A DNA stretch of 52,131 nucleotides from Acinetobacter rongchengensis. Lineage in GTDB: Bacteria > Pseudomonadota > Gammaproteobacteria > Pseudomonadales > Moraxellaceae. The position numbers were made by a program, and so were the translations under genes. The stretch lies in the NCBI RefSeq assembly GCF_003611475.1, contig NZ_RAXT01000021.1, forward strand, positions 1 to 52,131, written 5' to 3'. Positions 35,652 to 44,512 of the stretch are shown here, one piece after another (positions within the stretch are counted from its first letter, which is position 1; every line of letters starts with the position of its first letter). The notes beneath the pieces were generated by a model that ran no database searches, was not told the origin of the DNA, and worked only from the letters and a program-made list of their open reading frames with translations.

Positions 35652-37658
35652 ATGATGAATAAATCAATTCAAATTTCAATCTTGTTGGTACTGAGTTTGA
35701 TCTTGGTCGCTCAAGCTGCATACATACCTATTGCATTATCTCTTTTATTTTTAATCAATATTGTCGGGTTAGGCATATTTTACAGAAAGCAGAATAAACA
35801 CGAAATTTCAGATTTTCCCAAATACCCAAAATTAATTTTTGCGTTAATCGCATTGGTGATTATTTATTTTACGTCTAAGACTTTTTTAGGTGTAGAAGCA
35901 GGCACAGCCGTTTTATCCACATTTTTATTTGCCAAAGCGCTAGAAACCAAGACTAAACGTGATTTTATTATTTTATTTAACTTTGCTTTATTTGTGAGTG
36001 CAAGTCTATTCCTACATTCACAAGCCTTTTGGATGGCCTTGTTGGTCCTGTGTTGTTTAGTGAGTTGTTTAATCGGTTTATATCGTGTGCAAATAGCAGA
36101 TTTTCAAACTAAACAACCTGTTTTACAATCACTGAAAAATGATTCATTCCATATTTTGAAATTTATAGGCTTGGCTTTACCATTTTTTATCTTACTCTTT
36201 CTGTTTTTTCCACGATTACCGCCACTTTGGCAAATTCCAATCCCAAATAACAAAGCCGTTACAGGTCTAAGTGATACGATGTCTCCCGGTGATATTGCTG
36301 AATTATCGCAATCCAGTGCCTTGGCATTCCGTGTGATTGCAGATATGAAGCAGTTACCGAATCGTAATGAATTATACTGGAGAGCATTGGTTTTGGATCG
36401 TTATGATGGTACGACTTGGACTAGCGATTTTATCAATAAACGGGATAAGTCTTATTCAACGATCACAGGGCATCGTGAGGGATTTCGTTATCAATATTTA
36501 GCCAGTGATCCAAGCCAACAATGGATCACTGGACTGGAAAAATCAGTGCCAATTGAACAACGATTTACTTTACATGAAGATTGGTCAATTACTCCAAGAC
36601 GTTTAGTGCAACGTACACAACCAATTCAATTGCAATGGATTGGCAATCAAATTGTTGAAACACAACAGGAAGGACTCACACAAAAGATACTTCGAAATAG
36701 TTTGGATTATCCTTTAAAAAGTGATCCACAAGCGCAAAAATTTGCATCATTGATGTATCAACGCAGTCAGAATAATCCTGAGTTATATATTCGTAATATT
36801 TTAAATTGGTACAAAAAAGAGAATTTTGTTTATACATTAGCACCGGGAAAACTGGGCGATAACCGTGTAGATGAATTTTTATTCCAAACAAAACAAGGCT
36901 TCTGTGAACATTATGCCTCCAGCTTTGTTTTGTTAATGCGTTATGTGGGAATTCCTGCCAGAGTCGTCACAGGGTATCAAGGCGGGGAATTAGCGCCTGA
37001 TGGTCTAAGTTGGGAGGTTCGTCAACTCGATGCGCATGCTTGGGCAGAGGTTTACCAACGAGGTCATTGGCAACGTATTGATCCAACAGCAATTATTGCA
37101 CCAATGCGTATAGATCAAGGGATGCAGAATATTATGAATGATAATAACGCAATCTTTGGTGATGCGAGCTATTCAAATTTACGTTTACAACATTCTTCAG
37201 TTTTAAGAACGTTACGTGTTTGGAGCGACTACGCCAGTTTTCAATGGCAAAGTAAAGTGGTGGGTTATGACGCTGATAAACAAAATGGTTGGTTAAAAAA
37301 GCTTGGTCTTACATCTACTTATAGTTATTCGCTTATTTTAATCTTTGGGATTTTAGGATTACTTTTGATGTATTGGGGAGTCTTTAAGTTTCTATTGATT
37401 CGACAAATGTCTAAAATTGAGTATATATTGTTCCAGTTTAATAAAAAACTAGATTTAGTTGATCAAAAAATTGAATCTGAAACATTTCAACAGTGGATGC
37501 AGCGCTTGGCAGAGCAAACTCAGCAAAGAGACATTTTTGAGGAGGCCAACCGATACTTTCAAAATCTTGTTTATTTAGCTGATGAAAATCAACAAGATAT
37601 TCTAAAATTTAAAAAATTGCTCAAAGAGTGTGCGAATGTGCTGAAGCAACGTAAATAA
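35652..37658 (+). CDS. Transglutaminase-like membrane protein (TgpA type)
   Basis: A 668-aa protein: five or so N-terminal membrane helices (DUF3488), a large periplasmic transglutaminase-like domain, one helix near 555-580, and a cytoplasmic C-terminal DUF4129-like tail. The catalytic triad is visible as Cys in KQGFCEHYASSF, His in LDAHAWAEVY and Asp in RIDPTA. Pseudomonas aeruginosa TgpA of this type is essential; its substrate is unknown. I use the ATG at 35652 after GGAG; ATG at 35655 is equally possible. It ends the MoxR operon. Confidence 0.9.
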   Translation: MMNKSIQISILLVLSLILVAQAAYIPIALSLLFLINIVGLGIFYRKQNKHEISDFPKYPKLIFALIALVIIYFTSKTFLGVEAGTAVLSTFLFAKALETKTKRDFIILFNFALFVSASLFLHSQAFWMALLVLCCLVSCLIGLYRVQIADFQTKQPVLQSLKNDSFHILKFIGLALPFFILLFLFFPRLPPLWQIPIPNNKAVTGLSDTMSPGDIAELSQSSALAFRVIADMKQLPNRNELYWRALVLDRYDGTTWTSDFINKRDKSYSTITGHREGFRYQYLASDPSQQWITGLEKSVPIEQRFTLHEDWSITPRRLVQRTQPIQLQWIGNQIVETQQEGLTQKILRNSLDYPLKSDPQAQKFASLMYQRSQNNPELYIRNILNWYKKENFVYTLAPGKLGDNRVDEFLFQTKQGFCEHYASSFVLLMRYVGIPARVVTGYQGGELAPDGLSWEVRQLDAHAWAEVYQRGHWQRIDPTAIIAPMRIDQGMQNIMNDNNAIFGDASYSNLRLQHSSVLRTLRVWSDYASFQWQSKVVGYDADKQNGWLKKLGLTSTYSYSLILIFGILGLLLMYWGVFKFLLIRQMSKIEYILFQFNKKLDLVDQKIESETFQQWMQRLAEQTQQRDIFEEANRYFQNLVYLADENQQDILKFKKLLKECANVLKQRK

Positions 37659-37701
37659 GGCTTGTCAGAATCTAAAAAAATGCATATTATCGCACTCACT
37701 T

Positions 37702-37778
37702 AGGCGTATAGCTCAGTTGGTTAGAGCGCTACGTTGACATCGTAGAGGTCTCCAGTTCGAGTCTGGATATGCCTACCA
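37702..37778 (+). tRNA. tRNA-Val (anticodon GAC)
   Basis: A complete cloverleaf: acceptor AGGCGTA / TATGCCT (one G-T pair), D-arm GCTC/GAGC, anticodon stem CTACG/CGTAG with loop TTGACAT (anticodon GAC), T-arm TCCAG/CTGGA with TTCGAGT, and an encoded CCA. It decodes GUC valine codons. Confidence 0.97.
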
Positions 37779-37803
37779 AATATAGCTGTTAATTCAGCAA
37801 CTT

Positions 37804-37830
37804 AAAGCCCACTTCAAAAGTGGGCTTTTT
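37804..37830 (+). terminator. Terminator of tRNA-Val
   Basis: AAAGCCCACTT / AAGTGGGCTTT followed by T; stem of 11 bp. Confidence 0.88.
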
Positions 37831-37931
37831 GTTTTCGGGCAACTACGTTCGATTTTAATATGAATAAGTGCAATAAATCGCCGTATTTAGAATTTAAAAA
37901 ATCACCTAAAACTGACTCTTTGTGGCTTAGG

Positions 37932-38179
37932 TTCAGGGAATTTATGAAGTTTATGATAAAAGCTTGATCCCTTTGAAGGCAAAAAAAGGGCAAAAATTAG
38001 CATCAGAATTAAAATTTTATAACCGAGAAATTAATAAAAGAAGGATAGGAATAGAGCATGTATTTGGAAAATTAAAAAGTTTTAGGATTTTATGTGAAAG
38101 ATACAGAAATAGAGGTAAACGCCTAGGGTTAAGGTTTAATTTAATTGCTGGAATTTACAACTTTCAGTTGGCTAAATAA
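37932..38179 (+). pseudogene. IS5-type transposase remnant (C-terminal end)
   Basis: The frame reads VQGIYEVYDKSLIPLKAKKG, then FYNREINKRRIGIEHVFGKL, the C-terminal part of an IS5-group DDE transposase including the last catalytic Glu region (GIEHVFGK). About 80 of the usual 250-300 residues remain; a TAG lies directly upstream in frame and no N-terminal part or terminal repeats are seen. It is a decayed insertion 150 bases after tRNA-Val. Confidence 0.8.
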
Positions 38180-38363
38180 TGATTTATGAAAGAGACCTAT
38201 TATAAAAAAACTATTAAATATCATGTATGTATATTGGTTGTTAAGTTTTAAGTATGACAATTATAATTAACTTAAAGTTTATATCTTAAGAAGATTAAAT
38301 AACGATTTTTAACTTCTCATCGGGAATAAAAGAACCATTATAAAATTTCAAAGATGCAATTTA

Positions 38364-38377
38364 TTTCATTTTTGAAA
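38364..38377. promoter_or_regulatory. Candidate enhancer site, TTTCA-N4-TGAAA
   Basis: TTTCATTTTTGAAA lies 45 bases upstream of the -24/-12 promoter at 38422. The same dyad, longer, occurs before the second such promoter (44366-44387). It is a likely binding site for the PrpR-like activator encoded at 42486. Confidence 0.45.
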
Positions 38378-38421
38378 AGATTGATTTTACTTAAGTTGTT
38401 GTAATTTAATAATAAAATATT

Positions 38422-38437
38422 TGGCATATTAATTGCT
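38422..38437 (+). promoter_or_regulatory. Sigma-54 promoter of the acyl-CoA operon
   Basis: TGGCATATTAATTGCT matches the -24/-12 consensus (TGGCAC-N5-TTGCW) at all key bases with GG and GC in correct spacing. It lies 28 bases before the phosphotransferase start. Confidence 0.75.
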
Positions 38438-38465
38438 CTAATAACAAAATGAAAAGGAGCAATCG

Positions 38466-39458
38466 ATGAATACTGAGCAAATTCAAAATTTACAGCAATT
38501 ACTATGCGATAAACTAGGCTTGGTCGCTACTCATCAAATCAAAATTAAAAAAATGAGTGGTGGTGCAATTCAGGAAAATTGGTTACTGCAAGACCAAACA
38601 TTTTCTTTGGTATTGCGTAAAAATGCTGAATCAGGCGTAGCTGTAAGTTCTGATCGTAAACAGGAATATTTACTTTTAGAGCGCTTATATCAATGTGGCA
38701 TCAAAGTTCCACAAGTGCTTTATTTTGAAAAAGCTTCCAGTTTATTAAACAGTGATTTTTTCATCATGAAAAAAATTGAAGGGGTCACTGAAGGACATAA
38801 GTTGGTTCGCATTTCAGATCAAGAAAAACGCAAAAAAATCATTCAAGATATAGGGCATCAATTGGCATTGATACATGCCATTCAAAGCGATCAAGCCTTA
38901 GAGACTTTATTTGAGAAACCTAATACAGAGCATTATCTCAAAAGAAAGCTTGATGCTTTTATTGAACAGTTAGATTGTTTACAACGATCTCGTCCAGTTT
39001 TGGAATATGCAATTCAGTGGATGAAAAAAAACCAACCAAAAGTCGATGACCTTGTATTGGTGCACGGTGATTTTCGCACAGGTAACATTATGATCGAAGA
39101 TGATTATGTGTCAGGGATTTTGGATTGGGAATTTACCGAGTGGGGTGATCGCCGTGAAGATATTGCTTGGTTTACAGCCAAATGTTGGCGTTTTGGTCAG
39201 GATCAAAATGTCGCAGGCGGGATTGGGTCATATAAAGATTTTATGACCGCATATGCTGAAAAATCTGAGATTTATATCCCTGAATTTGAAATGAAATTTT
39301 GGCATGTGTTAGCACATGTGCGCTGGACAATTATTGCTATGCAGCAATCGAATCGAAATGATGATATGCAAAAGCCTTCATTGGAGCTTGCCCTAACTGA
39401 ATTTATGGTACCTCGTCTAGAAAAAAATATTTTAGATCTTTTAGGAGAAAAGGAATGA
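38466..39458 (+). CDS. Aminoglycoside-phosphotransferase-like kinase (ACAD10/11-associated type)
   Basis: A 330-aa protein with the APH/choline-kinase fold: VLVHGDFRTGNIMI holds the catalytic HGDxxxxN and GILDWEFTEWGD the metal-binding D. It is of the group found beside acyl-CoA dehydrogenases, homologous to the kinase domain of human ACAD10/11, which phosphorylates 4-hydroxyacyl-CoAs before beta-oxidation. With acyl-CoA dehydrogenase in the same operon this role is the best inference; antibiotic resistance is unlikely. AAGGAG precedes the ATG. It overlaps the next gene by four bases. Confidence 0.85.
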   Translation: MNTEQIQNLQQLLCDKLGLVATHQIKIKKMSGGAIQENWLLQDQTFSLVLRKNAESGVAVSSDRKQEYLLLERLYQCGIKVPQVLYFEKASSLLNSDFFIMKKIEGVTEGHKLVRISDQEKRKKIIQDIGHQLALIHAIQSDQALETLFEKPNTEHYLKRKLDAFIEQLDCLQRSRPVLEYAIQWMKKNQPKVDDLVLVHGDFRTGNIMIEDDYVSGILDWEFTEWGDRREDIAWFTAKCWRFGQDQNVAGGIGSYKDFMTAYAEKSEIYIPEFEMKFWHVLAHVRWTIIAMQQSNRNDDMQKPSLELALTEFMVPRLEKNILDLLGEKE

Positions 39459-39799
39459 AGGAACAGAAAATTATTGATCTGATTAATGCAAGCCAAGCCG
39501 TGATCAAATCTGAATTATTGCCCCAAATAAATCAAAACAAATATGAATTATTGATGCTATTAAAAAGTTTTGAAATCCTGCGCGCCTATATTTTAAACAA
39601 GGAGGGATTTTCTCAACACAGCACAGGCATTCTGCAAGACTACTTTCATTTTCCGATCAAAGATGCTCAGGAAGCATTGGTTCAGTTGTGTTCAGATTTA
39701 CGTGAAAATGTTCAAATTGACAATGTACTTGAATTATTAGAGGCCATGAATACTGAGGACATGAAGTTGGTTGAATCCAAGGCATCATATCATGGATAA
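39455..39799 (+). CDS. DUF6285 domain protein
   Basis: A 114-aa helical protein starting in the ATGA overlap with the phosphotransferase stop. Small DUF6285 proteins regularly sit between such kinases and acyl-CoA dehydrogenases and may form a complex with the kinase. No catalytic motif is seen. The assignment rests on size, context and the NKYELLMLLKSFEILRAYI pattern. Confidence 0.65.
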   Translation: MKEQKIIDLINASQAVIKSELLPQINQNKYELLMLLKSFEILRAYILNKEGFSQHSTGILQDYFHFPIKDAQEALVQLCSDLRENVQIDNVLELLEAMNTEDMKLVESKASYHG

Positions 39800-40511
39800 C
39801 TATTGGCTACGCTTATATCTAGTACGTCATGGTCATGTTGCTTATTTTGATGAACAGAATCAACCGATTAATCCAAAATTTGCTTTATTGTCTGCACGAG
39901 GTATTGCACAAATACAACATTTGGCTGAGCAGTTAAAACAAGTTGAGTTTGGAAGAGTTTATTCATCAACTATGCCACGCTCTATACAAACAGCTGAAAT
40001 TTTAACGGCATCACGTTTAAAAAGTAGAACGGTTGCATATGATGAAATCCGAGAAATTCGATCAGGCCGATTAAGAGAAATTCAGCCTGATCATGCTGAA
40101 CTGGAAATTAAATATGCTTATTGCCATAAGACAATGCAACACAGCAAGTTTATGCAAGGTGAAGTATGGTCTGATTTTGAACACCGTGTATTGTCATGGT
40201 TAGAAGGTATGATTCTGGCGACAAGCCAAGCCCAAAATATTCTGATTTCATCTCATGATGCTGTAAACCGTGTAATGATCAACTGGGTCTATGGCCGACA
40301 AGGTCAAGATCTGTATGGGCAAGAACAAGATTATGGTTGTCTGAATATTCTAGATGTGGAAATACATAAAAGCCGTATTTTAAATAAACGGATTAAATTA
40401 CAAAATTTTACGCCTTATGACCCAAACAAATCGAATTTATTGAATAGCGCAATGGATGATGTCTATGACATTTATACCAAAGCTAACGGATTTATGGAGC
40501 TAAAAAAATGA
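39792..40511 (+). CDS. Histidine phosphatase family protein
   Basis: A 239-aa histidine phosphatase (phosphoglycerate mutase-like). LYLVRHGHV has the catalytic RHG, SSTMPRSIQTAEIL the second Arg, and SSHDAVNR the C-terminal catalytic His. The start at the ATG at 39792 overlaps DUF6285 by 8 bases and gives the motif directly after MDNYWLR; an upstream TTG is less likely. In this operon it may remove phosphate from a phospho-acyl intermediate made by the kinase; that is inference. It overlaps the next gene by four bases. Confidence 0.85.
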   Translation: MDNYWLRLYLVRHGHVAYFDEQNQPINPKFALLSARGIAQIQHLAEQLKQVEFGRVYSSTMPRSIQTAEILTASRLKSRTVAYDEIREIRSGRLREIQPDHAELEIKYAYCHKTMQHSKFMQGEVWSDFEHRVLSWLEGMILATSQAQNILISSHDAVNRVMINWVYGRQGQDLYGQEQDYGCLNILDVEIHKSRILNKRIKLQNFTPYDPNKSNLLNSAMDDVYDIYTKANGFMELKK

Positions 40512-41668
40512 TCACATTATCTTCTGAACTTTTGTCTTTGCAGCAAAAAGTAAGAGATTTTATTCAGCAAGAGGTTATTCCTTTAGAAAAAGATCCACGT
40601 CAAGACAGTCATGGACCGAGCGAAGAATTACGTCAAGAATTGTTGAGTCGTGCACGTAAATGGGGATTACTGACCCCGCATGCAAGTCAAGAAATGGGGG
40701 GATTAGCATGGTCACATTTGGAAAAAGCCATTGCATTTGAAGAAGCGGGTTATTCGGCTTTAGGACCAATTGCATTAAATATCCATGCTCCAGATGAAGG
40801 TAATATTCATCTTTTAGATATTGTTGCTAATGATGAGCAAAAACAACGCTGGTTGAAAAGAATTGTTTCAGGTGAGATTAGATCATGTTTTGCGATGACT
40901 GAACCCACACCAGGTGCAGGCTCTGATCCTTCAATGTTGCAGACTACGGCTGTGCTTGATGGAAATGATTATATTATTAATGGTCATAAATGGTTAATTA
41001 CTGGTGCTGATGGTGCGGCTGTAGCGATTATTATGGCAAAAATGGAAGATGGTACAGCATCTATGTTTTTGACAGATACTGATGTAGATGGCTTTATTTT
41101 AGAACGAAATATGAATGCAATGGATTCTTGTTTCACAGGTGGTCATGGGGTACTTCGTTTTGAAAATTTACGAATACCTAAAGAAAATGTGCTTGGTGAA
41201 ATTGGTAAAGGATTCCAATATGCACAAGTTCGTTTGGCACCAGCAAGACTTACACACTGTATGCGTTGGTTAGGGCAGGCAAGACGTGCGCATGATGTCG
41301 CAACTGAATATGCACGAAATCGACAATCATTTGGTAAGCGTTTAGGTGACCATCAAGGTGTTGGATTTATGCTTGCAGATAATGAAATGGATTTATTAAC
41401 AACACGTTTGGCTGTTCATTATTGTGCTCAAGTTTTAGATGCGGAGCAAAAAGCCAATTATGAATCCAGTTTAGTGAAGGTGATTAGTTCAGAGGGAATC
41501 TGGCGTGTGATTGACCGCAGTGTACAGATCTTAGGTGGACAGGCGATGACAGATGAATCAATTGTCTGCAAGATTTTTAAAGATGCTCGTGGTTTTAGAA
41601 TTTATGATGGCGCGAATGAGGTACATCGAATGAGCATTGCACGTAAATTGTTAGGAAAACAAATTTAA
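40508..41668 (+). CDS. Acyl-CoA dehydrogenase
   Basis: A 386-aa flavoprotein of the acyl-CoA dehydrogenase family. FAMTEPTPGAGSDP is the FAD/substrate-binding signature, QSFGKRLGDHQ and ILGGQAMTDES are further conserved blocks, and the catalytic Glu is at the usual C-terminal site in YDGANEVHR. It is closest in pattern to the ACAD10/11 class that travels with APH-like kinases. The start is the ATG in the ATGA overlap with the phosphatase gene. Confidence 0.92.
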   Translation: MITLSSELLSLQQKVRDFIQQEVIPLEKDPRQDSHGPSEELRQELLSRARKWGLLTPHASQEMGGLAWSHLEKAIAFEEAGYSALGPIALNIHAPDEGNIHLLDIVANDEQKQRWLKRIVSGEIRSCFAMTEPTPGAGSDPSMLQTTAVLDGNDYIINGHKWLITGADGAAVAIIMAKMEDGTASMFLTDTDVDGFILERNMNAMDSCFTGGHGVLRFENLRIPKENVLGEIGKGFQYAQVRLAPARLTHCMRWLGQARRAHDVATEYARNRQSFGKRLGDHQGVGFMLADNEMDLLTTRLAVHYCAQVLDAEQKANYESSLVKVISSEGIWRVIDRSVQILGGQAMTDESIVCKIFKDARGFRIYDGANEVHRMSIARKLLGKQI

Positions 41669-41683
41669 ATTAAGGATTGAGAC

Positions 41684-42451
41684 ATGAATATTTTTGATGT
41701 GCAAAATAAAAATATTTTAATTACAGGAGCTTCAAGTGGCTTAGGTCAGCATATTGCCGAACTATTCGCTCAAGTAGGTGCGAATGTGATTATTTGTGCA
41801 AGGCGCATGGAGCGATTAACTGCATTGGCAACAGATTTAAAAGCGCGTTTTAATGTCAAGGTTCATCCTTATACTTTAGATGTGAATGATCGTGCCGCAG
41901 TCAAGGAAATGATTAAAGATCTAGAAAGTAAACAAGTCGAGATTGATGTTCTGATTAATAATGCGGGTGTGAGTGACACGAAGCGATTTTTAGATTATAC
42001 CGACGAAGACTGGGATAAAATTGTAAATACCAATCTAAAAGCACCATGGCAATGCTCGCAAGAAGTTGTACAACACATGATTCGTTCAGAAAAAAAGGGA
42101 TCGATTCTTCATGTTACATCAATTTTATCTGAATCTGTAAATCTAGGTGTGAGTCCTTATTGCGCATCTAAAGCAGGACTTCGCCATTTAACAGAAACCA
42201 TGGCAGTAGAATTGGCCCGATACGGCATTCGGGTAAATGCTATTGCTCCTGGTTATATGATTACTGAAATTAATCAAGATTATTTGACCAGTGAATCTGG
42301 ACAGCAACTATTGAAAAAAATCCCATCACGAAAGTTTGTTGAATTTTCGGATTTAAATGGGTCATTATTACTCTTGGCTTCACAAGCCAGTCAGGGGATG
42401 ACAGGTGTAGAAATTAAGGTAGATGGTGGTCACAGCTGTTCGCCAATCTAA
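41684..42451 (+). CDS. SDR-family oxidoreductase
   Basis: A 255-aa classical short-chain dehydrogenase: ITGASSGLGQH binds the cofactor, INNAG is structural, and S-YCASK (SPYCASKAG) gives the catalytic Tyr and Lys. An acidic-poor ICARRMERL after beta2 suggests NADP(H). A hydroxyacyl-CoA/3-ketoacyl step fits its operon. AAGGA precedes the ATG, 15 bases after the dehydrogenase stop. Confidence 0.9.
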   Translation: MNIFDVQNKNILITGASSGLGQHIAELFAQVGANVIICARRMERLTALATDLKARFNVKVHPYTLDVNDRAAVKEMIKDLESKQVEIDVLINNAGVSDTKRFLDYTDEDWDKIVNTNLKAPWQCSQEVVQHMIRSEKKGSILHVTSILSESVNLGVSPYCASKAGLRHLTETMAVELARYGIRVNAIAPGYMITEINQDYLTSESGQQLLKKIPSRKFVEFSDLNGSLLLLASQASQGMTGVEIKVDGGHSCSPI

Positions 42452-42485
42452 GCGTATGTGTAGAGCGGAAATAATGGAGTAAGGC

Positions 42486-44381
42486 ATGTTAAATCGAAAA
42501 CCAATTAATATTTTGGTCACGTATATTAAACAACCCAATGTTAATGGTTTTCGTTTACTGGTTGAGCAAGCGATTGCTGAAATACAATCAGATCAAATCG
42601 ATTTAGTTGAATGCCATATTTCAGATGTGGAAGATGTTGCAAAGGCATTGTCAAAAAATGGTTGTCAAATTCTGCTGTGTACCGGAGCAACAGCTAGTTT
42701 CTTACAAAAAAAATTAAATATCGATGTTCAAACCCTGAGAACAGGAACATTTGATGTAATCCATGCGATTTCTAATTTGAAACAATATAAACGTATTGCA
42801 TTGATGGGGAGTACATCAACAGTCAATTTGGAAAATTATGCTGATATTTTTGCATTGGACATTAAACAATTTAATTATGATTCATATTTAGATGCTAAAA
42901 AAACAGTTCATTTAATTAAAAAACAAGGTTTTGATGCAATTATTGGTTCACCTATTGCAGTTGAATTAGCATTGAATGAACATTTGGTCGGACATTTGGC
43001 AATCAGTGTGCCTTCACTGAAAGACTTATTGCAAAATGCATTAAGGACCTTAGAGAAAATTAGACGCGAACAAAATACAATATTACGTTTAACTGAAATT
43101 TTTAATCATTTAAATGAAGGGATTTGCTTTATTAGTAAGCAAAAAAATATTTCGTTTATTAATCAGTCGATGAGTGCTTTAATTGAAAAAGAGCCCACAG
43201 ATGTACTCAATAAAGCTGCAAATGAAATTTTTGAAGGTCTTGATTTTGATATTGATGATGAAAATGCACATCAATTGATTCAGTTTAAAAAACATAAACT
43301 TGCTGTGTATATTTCCAAATTGAAAAATGATCATATTAATGGTTATATTTTAAGTGTTCAGGAGTTGAATGCACTTGAACATTCAAATAGTCAATTTAGA
43401 AAAGTATCCTCTAAAAATTTTAGTACACGTTATACTTTTGAACAAATACTGAGTCAGGATATAAACTTTAAAAAAACGATTGATCTTGCAAAAGCCTATG
43501 CAAAAACTGAAAGTACCATCTTAATTACAGGTGAAAGTGGTACGGGTAAAGAAGTACTTGCACAAAGTATCCATCATCATAGTCGTCGCACTAAAGCGCC
43601 ATTTGTTGCTATCAACTGTGCATCATTTCCAGAAAGCTTGCTCGAAAGTGAACTTTTTGGTTATGAGGAAGGTGCTTTTACAGGCGCTAAAAAAAACGGT
43701 CGTATCGGTTTAATTGAAGCTGCACATAATGGAACGCTTTTTCTCGATGAAATTGGTGATATGCCTTTGCATTTGCAGACCAGATTTTTAAGAGTATTAC
43801 AGGAACGGCAAATTAACCGTCTAGGTTCAGTTGTGAGTCATTCTTTAGATATTCGGGTGATTGCAGCAACACATGCCGATTTAGAGGAGTTAGTAAAAGC
43901 AGGTCGCTTTAGAGCAGATTTGTATTACCGATTAAATATTTTAAGAATATTTGTACCTGCTCTAAGACAAAGAAAAGATGATATTTTATATCTATCAAAT
44001 ACTTTCTTGGCCCGTCAAAACAAATCGATTGATGATTTACCCGATATTTTGGTGAAAGCTATAAAAAAGTACATATGGCCTGGGAATATTCGTGAGCTTG
44101 AAAATATGCTTGAACGAATTTTAGTACTATTACAGCTTGATCGTACTTTAATACAACCTGAATTTTTAAGTCAGCAACTTCCAGAATTATTCCAGCTTCA
44201 AGAACGTCAAACTGAACAATCGCCATTAAAGGATGTGAAACTCAATCAGGAACTCAGTTTGATTGAAGAAACTCTTGTAGATGTCGGTGGTGATTTAGAT
44301 CTTGCAGCCAAAAAGCTAGGTGTGAGCCGAACAACCCTTTGGCGACGTATGAAGTTAATGCGTTCATCATTTCAGAAATGA
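42486..44381 (+). CDS. Sigma-54-dependent enhancer-binding protein, PrpR-like
   Basis: A 631-aa activator. Residues 1-185 resemble the PrpR N-terminal ligand domain, about 200-300 a PAS-like part, then the AAA+ domain with Walker [10 protein letters not shown] (about 347), GAFTGA (about 395) which contacts sigma-54, and Walker [11 protein letters not shown]. The C-terminal Fis-type HTH is [19 protein letters not shown]. It closes the acyl-CoA operon, and -24/-12 promoters stand before the operon and before the next gene, so it likely activates both, including its own gene. The ligand is probably an acyl-CoA-related metabolite (inference). Confidence 0.92.
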   Translation: MLNRKPINILVTYIKQPNVNGFRLLVEQAIAEIQSDQIDLVECHISDVEDVAKALSKNGCQILLCTGATASFLQKKLNIDVQTLRTGTFDVIHAISNLKQYKRIALMGSTSTVNLENYADIFALDIKQFNYDSYLDAKKTVHLIKKQGFDAIIGSPIAVELALNEHLVGHLAISVPSLKDLLQNALRTLEKIRREQNTILRLTEIFNHLNEGICFISKQKNISFINQSMSALIEKEPTDVLNKAANEIFEGLDFDIDDENAHQLIQFKKHKLAVYISKLKNDHINGYILSVQELNALEHSNSQFRKVSSKNFSTRYTFEQILSQDINFKKTIDLAKAYAKTESTILITGESGTGKEVLAQSIHHHSRRTKAPFVAINCASFPESLLESELFGYEEGAFTGAKKNGRIGLIEAAHNGTLFLDEIGDMPLHLQTRFLRVLQERQINRLGSVVSHSLDIRVIAATHADLEELVKAGRFRADLYYRLNILRIFVPALRQRKDDILYLSNTFLARQNKSIDDLPDILVKAIKKYIWPGNIRELENMLERILVLLQLDRTLIQPEFLSQQLPELFQLQERQTEQSPLKDVKLNQELSLIEETLVDVGGDLDLAAKKLGVSRTTLWRRMKLMRSSFQK

Positions 44382-44387
44382 AATGAT
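44366..44387. promoter_or_regulatory. Candidate enhancer site over the regulator stop codon
   Basis: ATCATTTCA-GAAA-TGAAATGAT, a perfect 9-bp dyad that includes the regulator stop codon and lies 58 bases before the second -24/-12 promoter. It shares the TTTCA-N4-TGAAA core with 38364-38377. Confidence 0.5.
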
Positions 44388-44445
44388 TTCAAAATAGAAA
44401 AATATGAAAAATTAATAAACAATTGATTTTTATAAATAAAAATAT

Positions 44446-44461
44446 TGGCATCATAGTTGCA
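44446..44461 (+). promoter_or_regulatory. Sigma-54 promoter of the acyl-CoA ligase gene
   Basis: TGGCATCATAGTTGCA matches the -24/-12 consensus with correct GG-GC spacing and lies 51 bases before the ligase ATG. Confidence 0.75.
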
Positions 44462-44512
44462 TTTACTCACTGAGCATCTTGTTAAGCTGCTAAATTTCGT
44501 GAGGATATAATA

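Noticed and set aside
38466..39458. Aminoglycoside resistance gene
   Set aside because: The kinase fold is shared, but the operon with acyl-CoA dehydrogenase and DUF6285 points to acyl-CoA metabolism.
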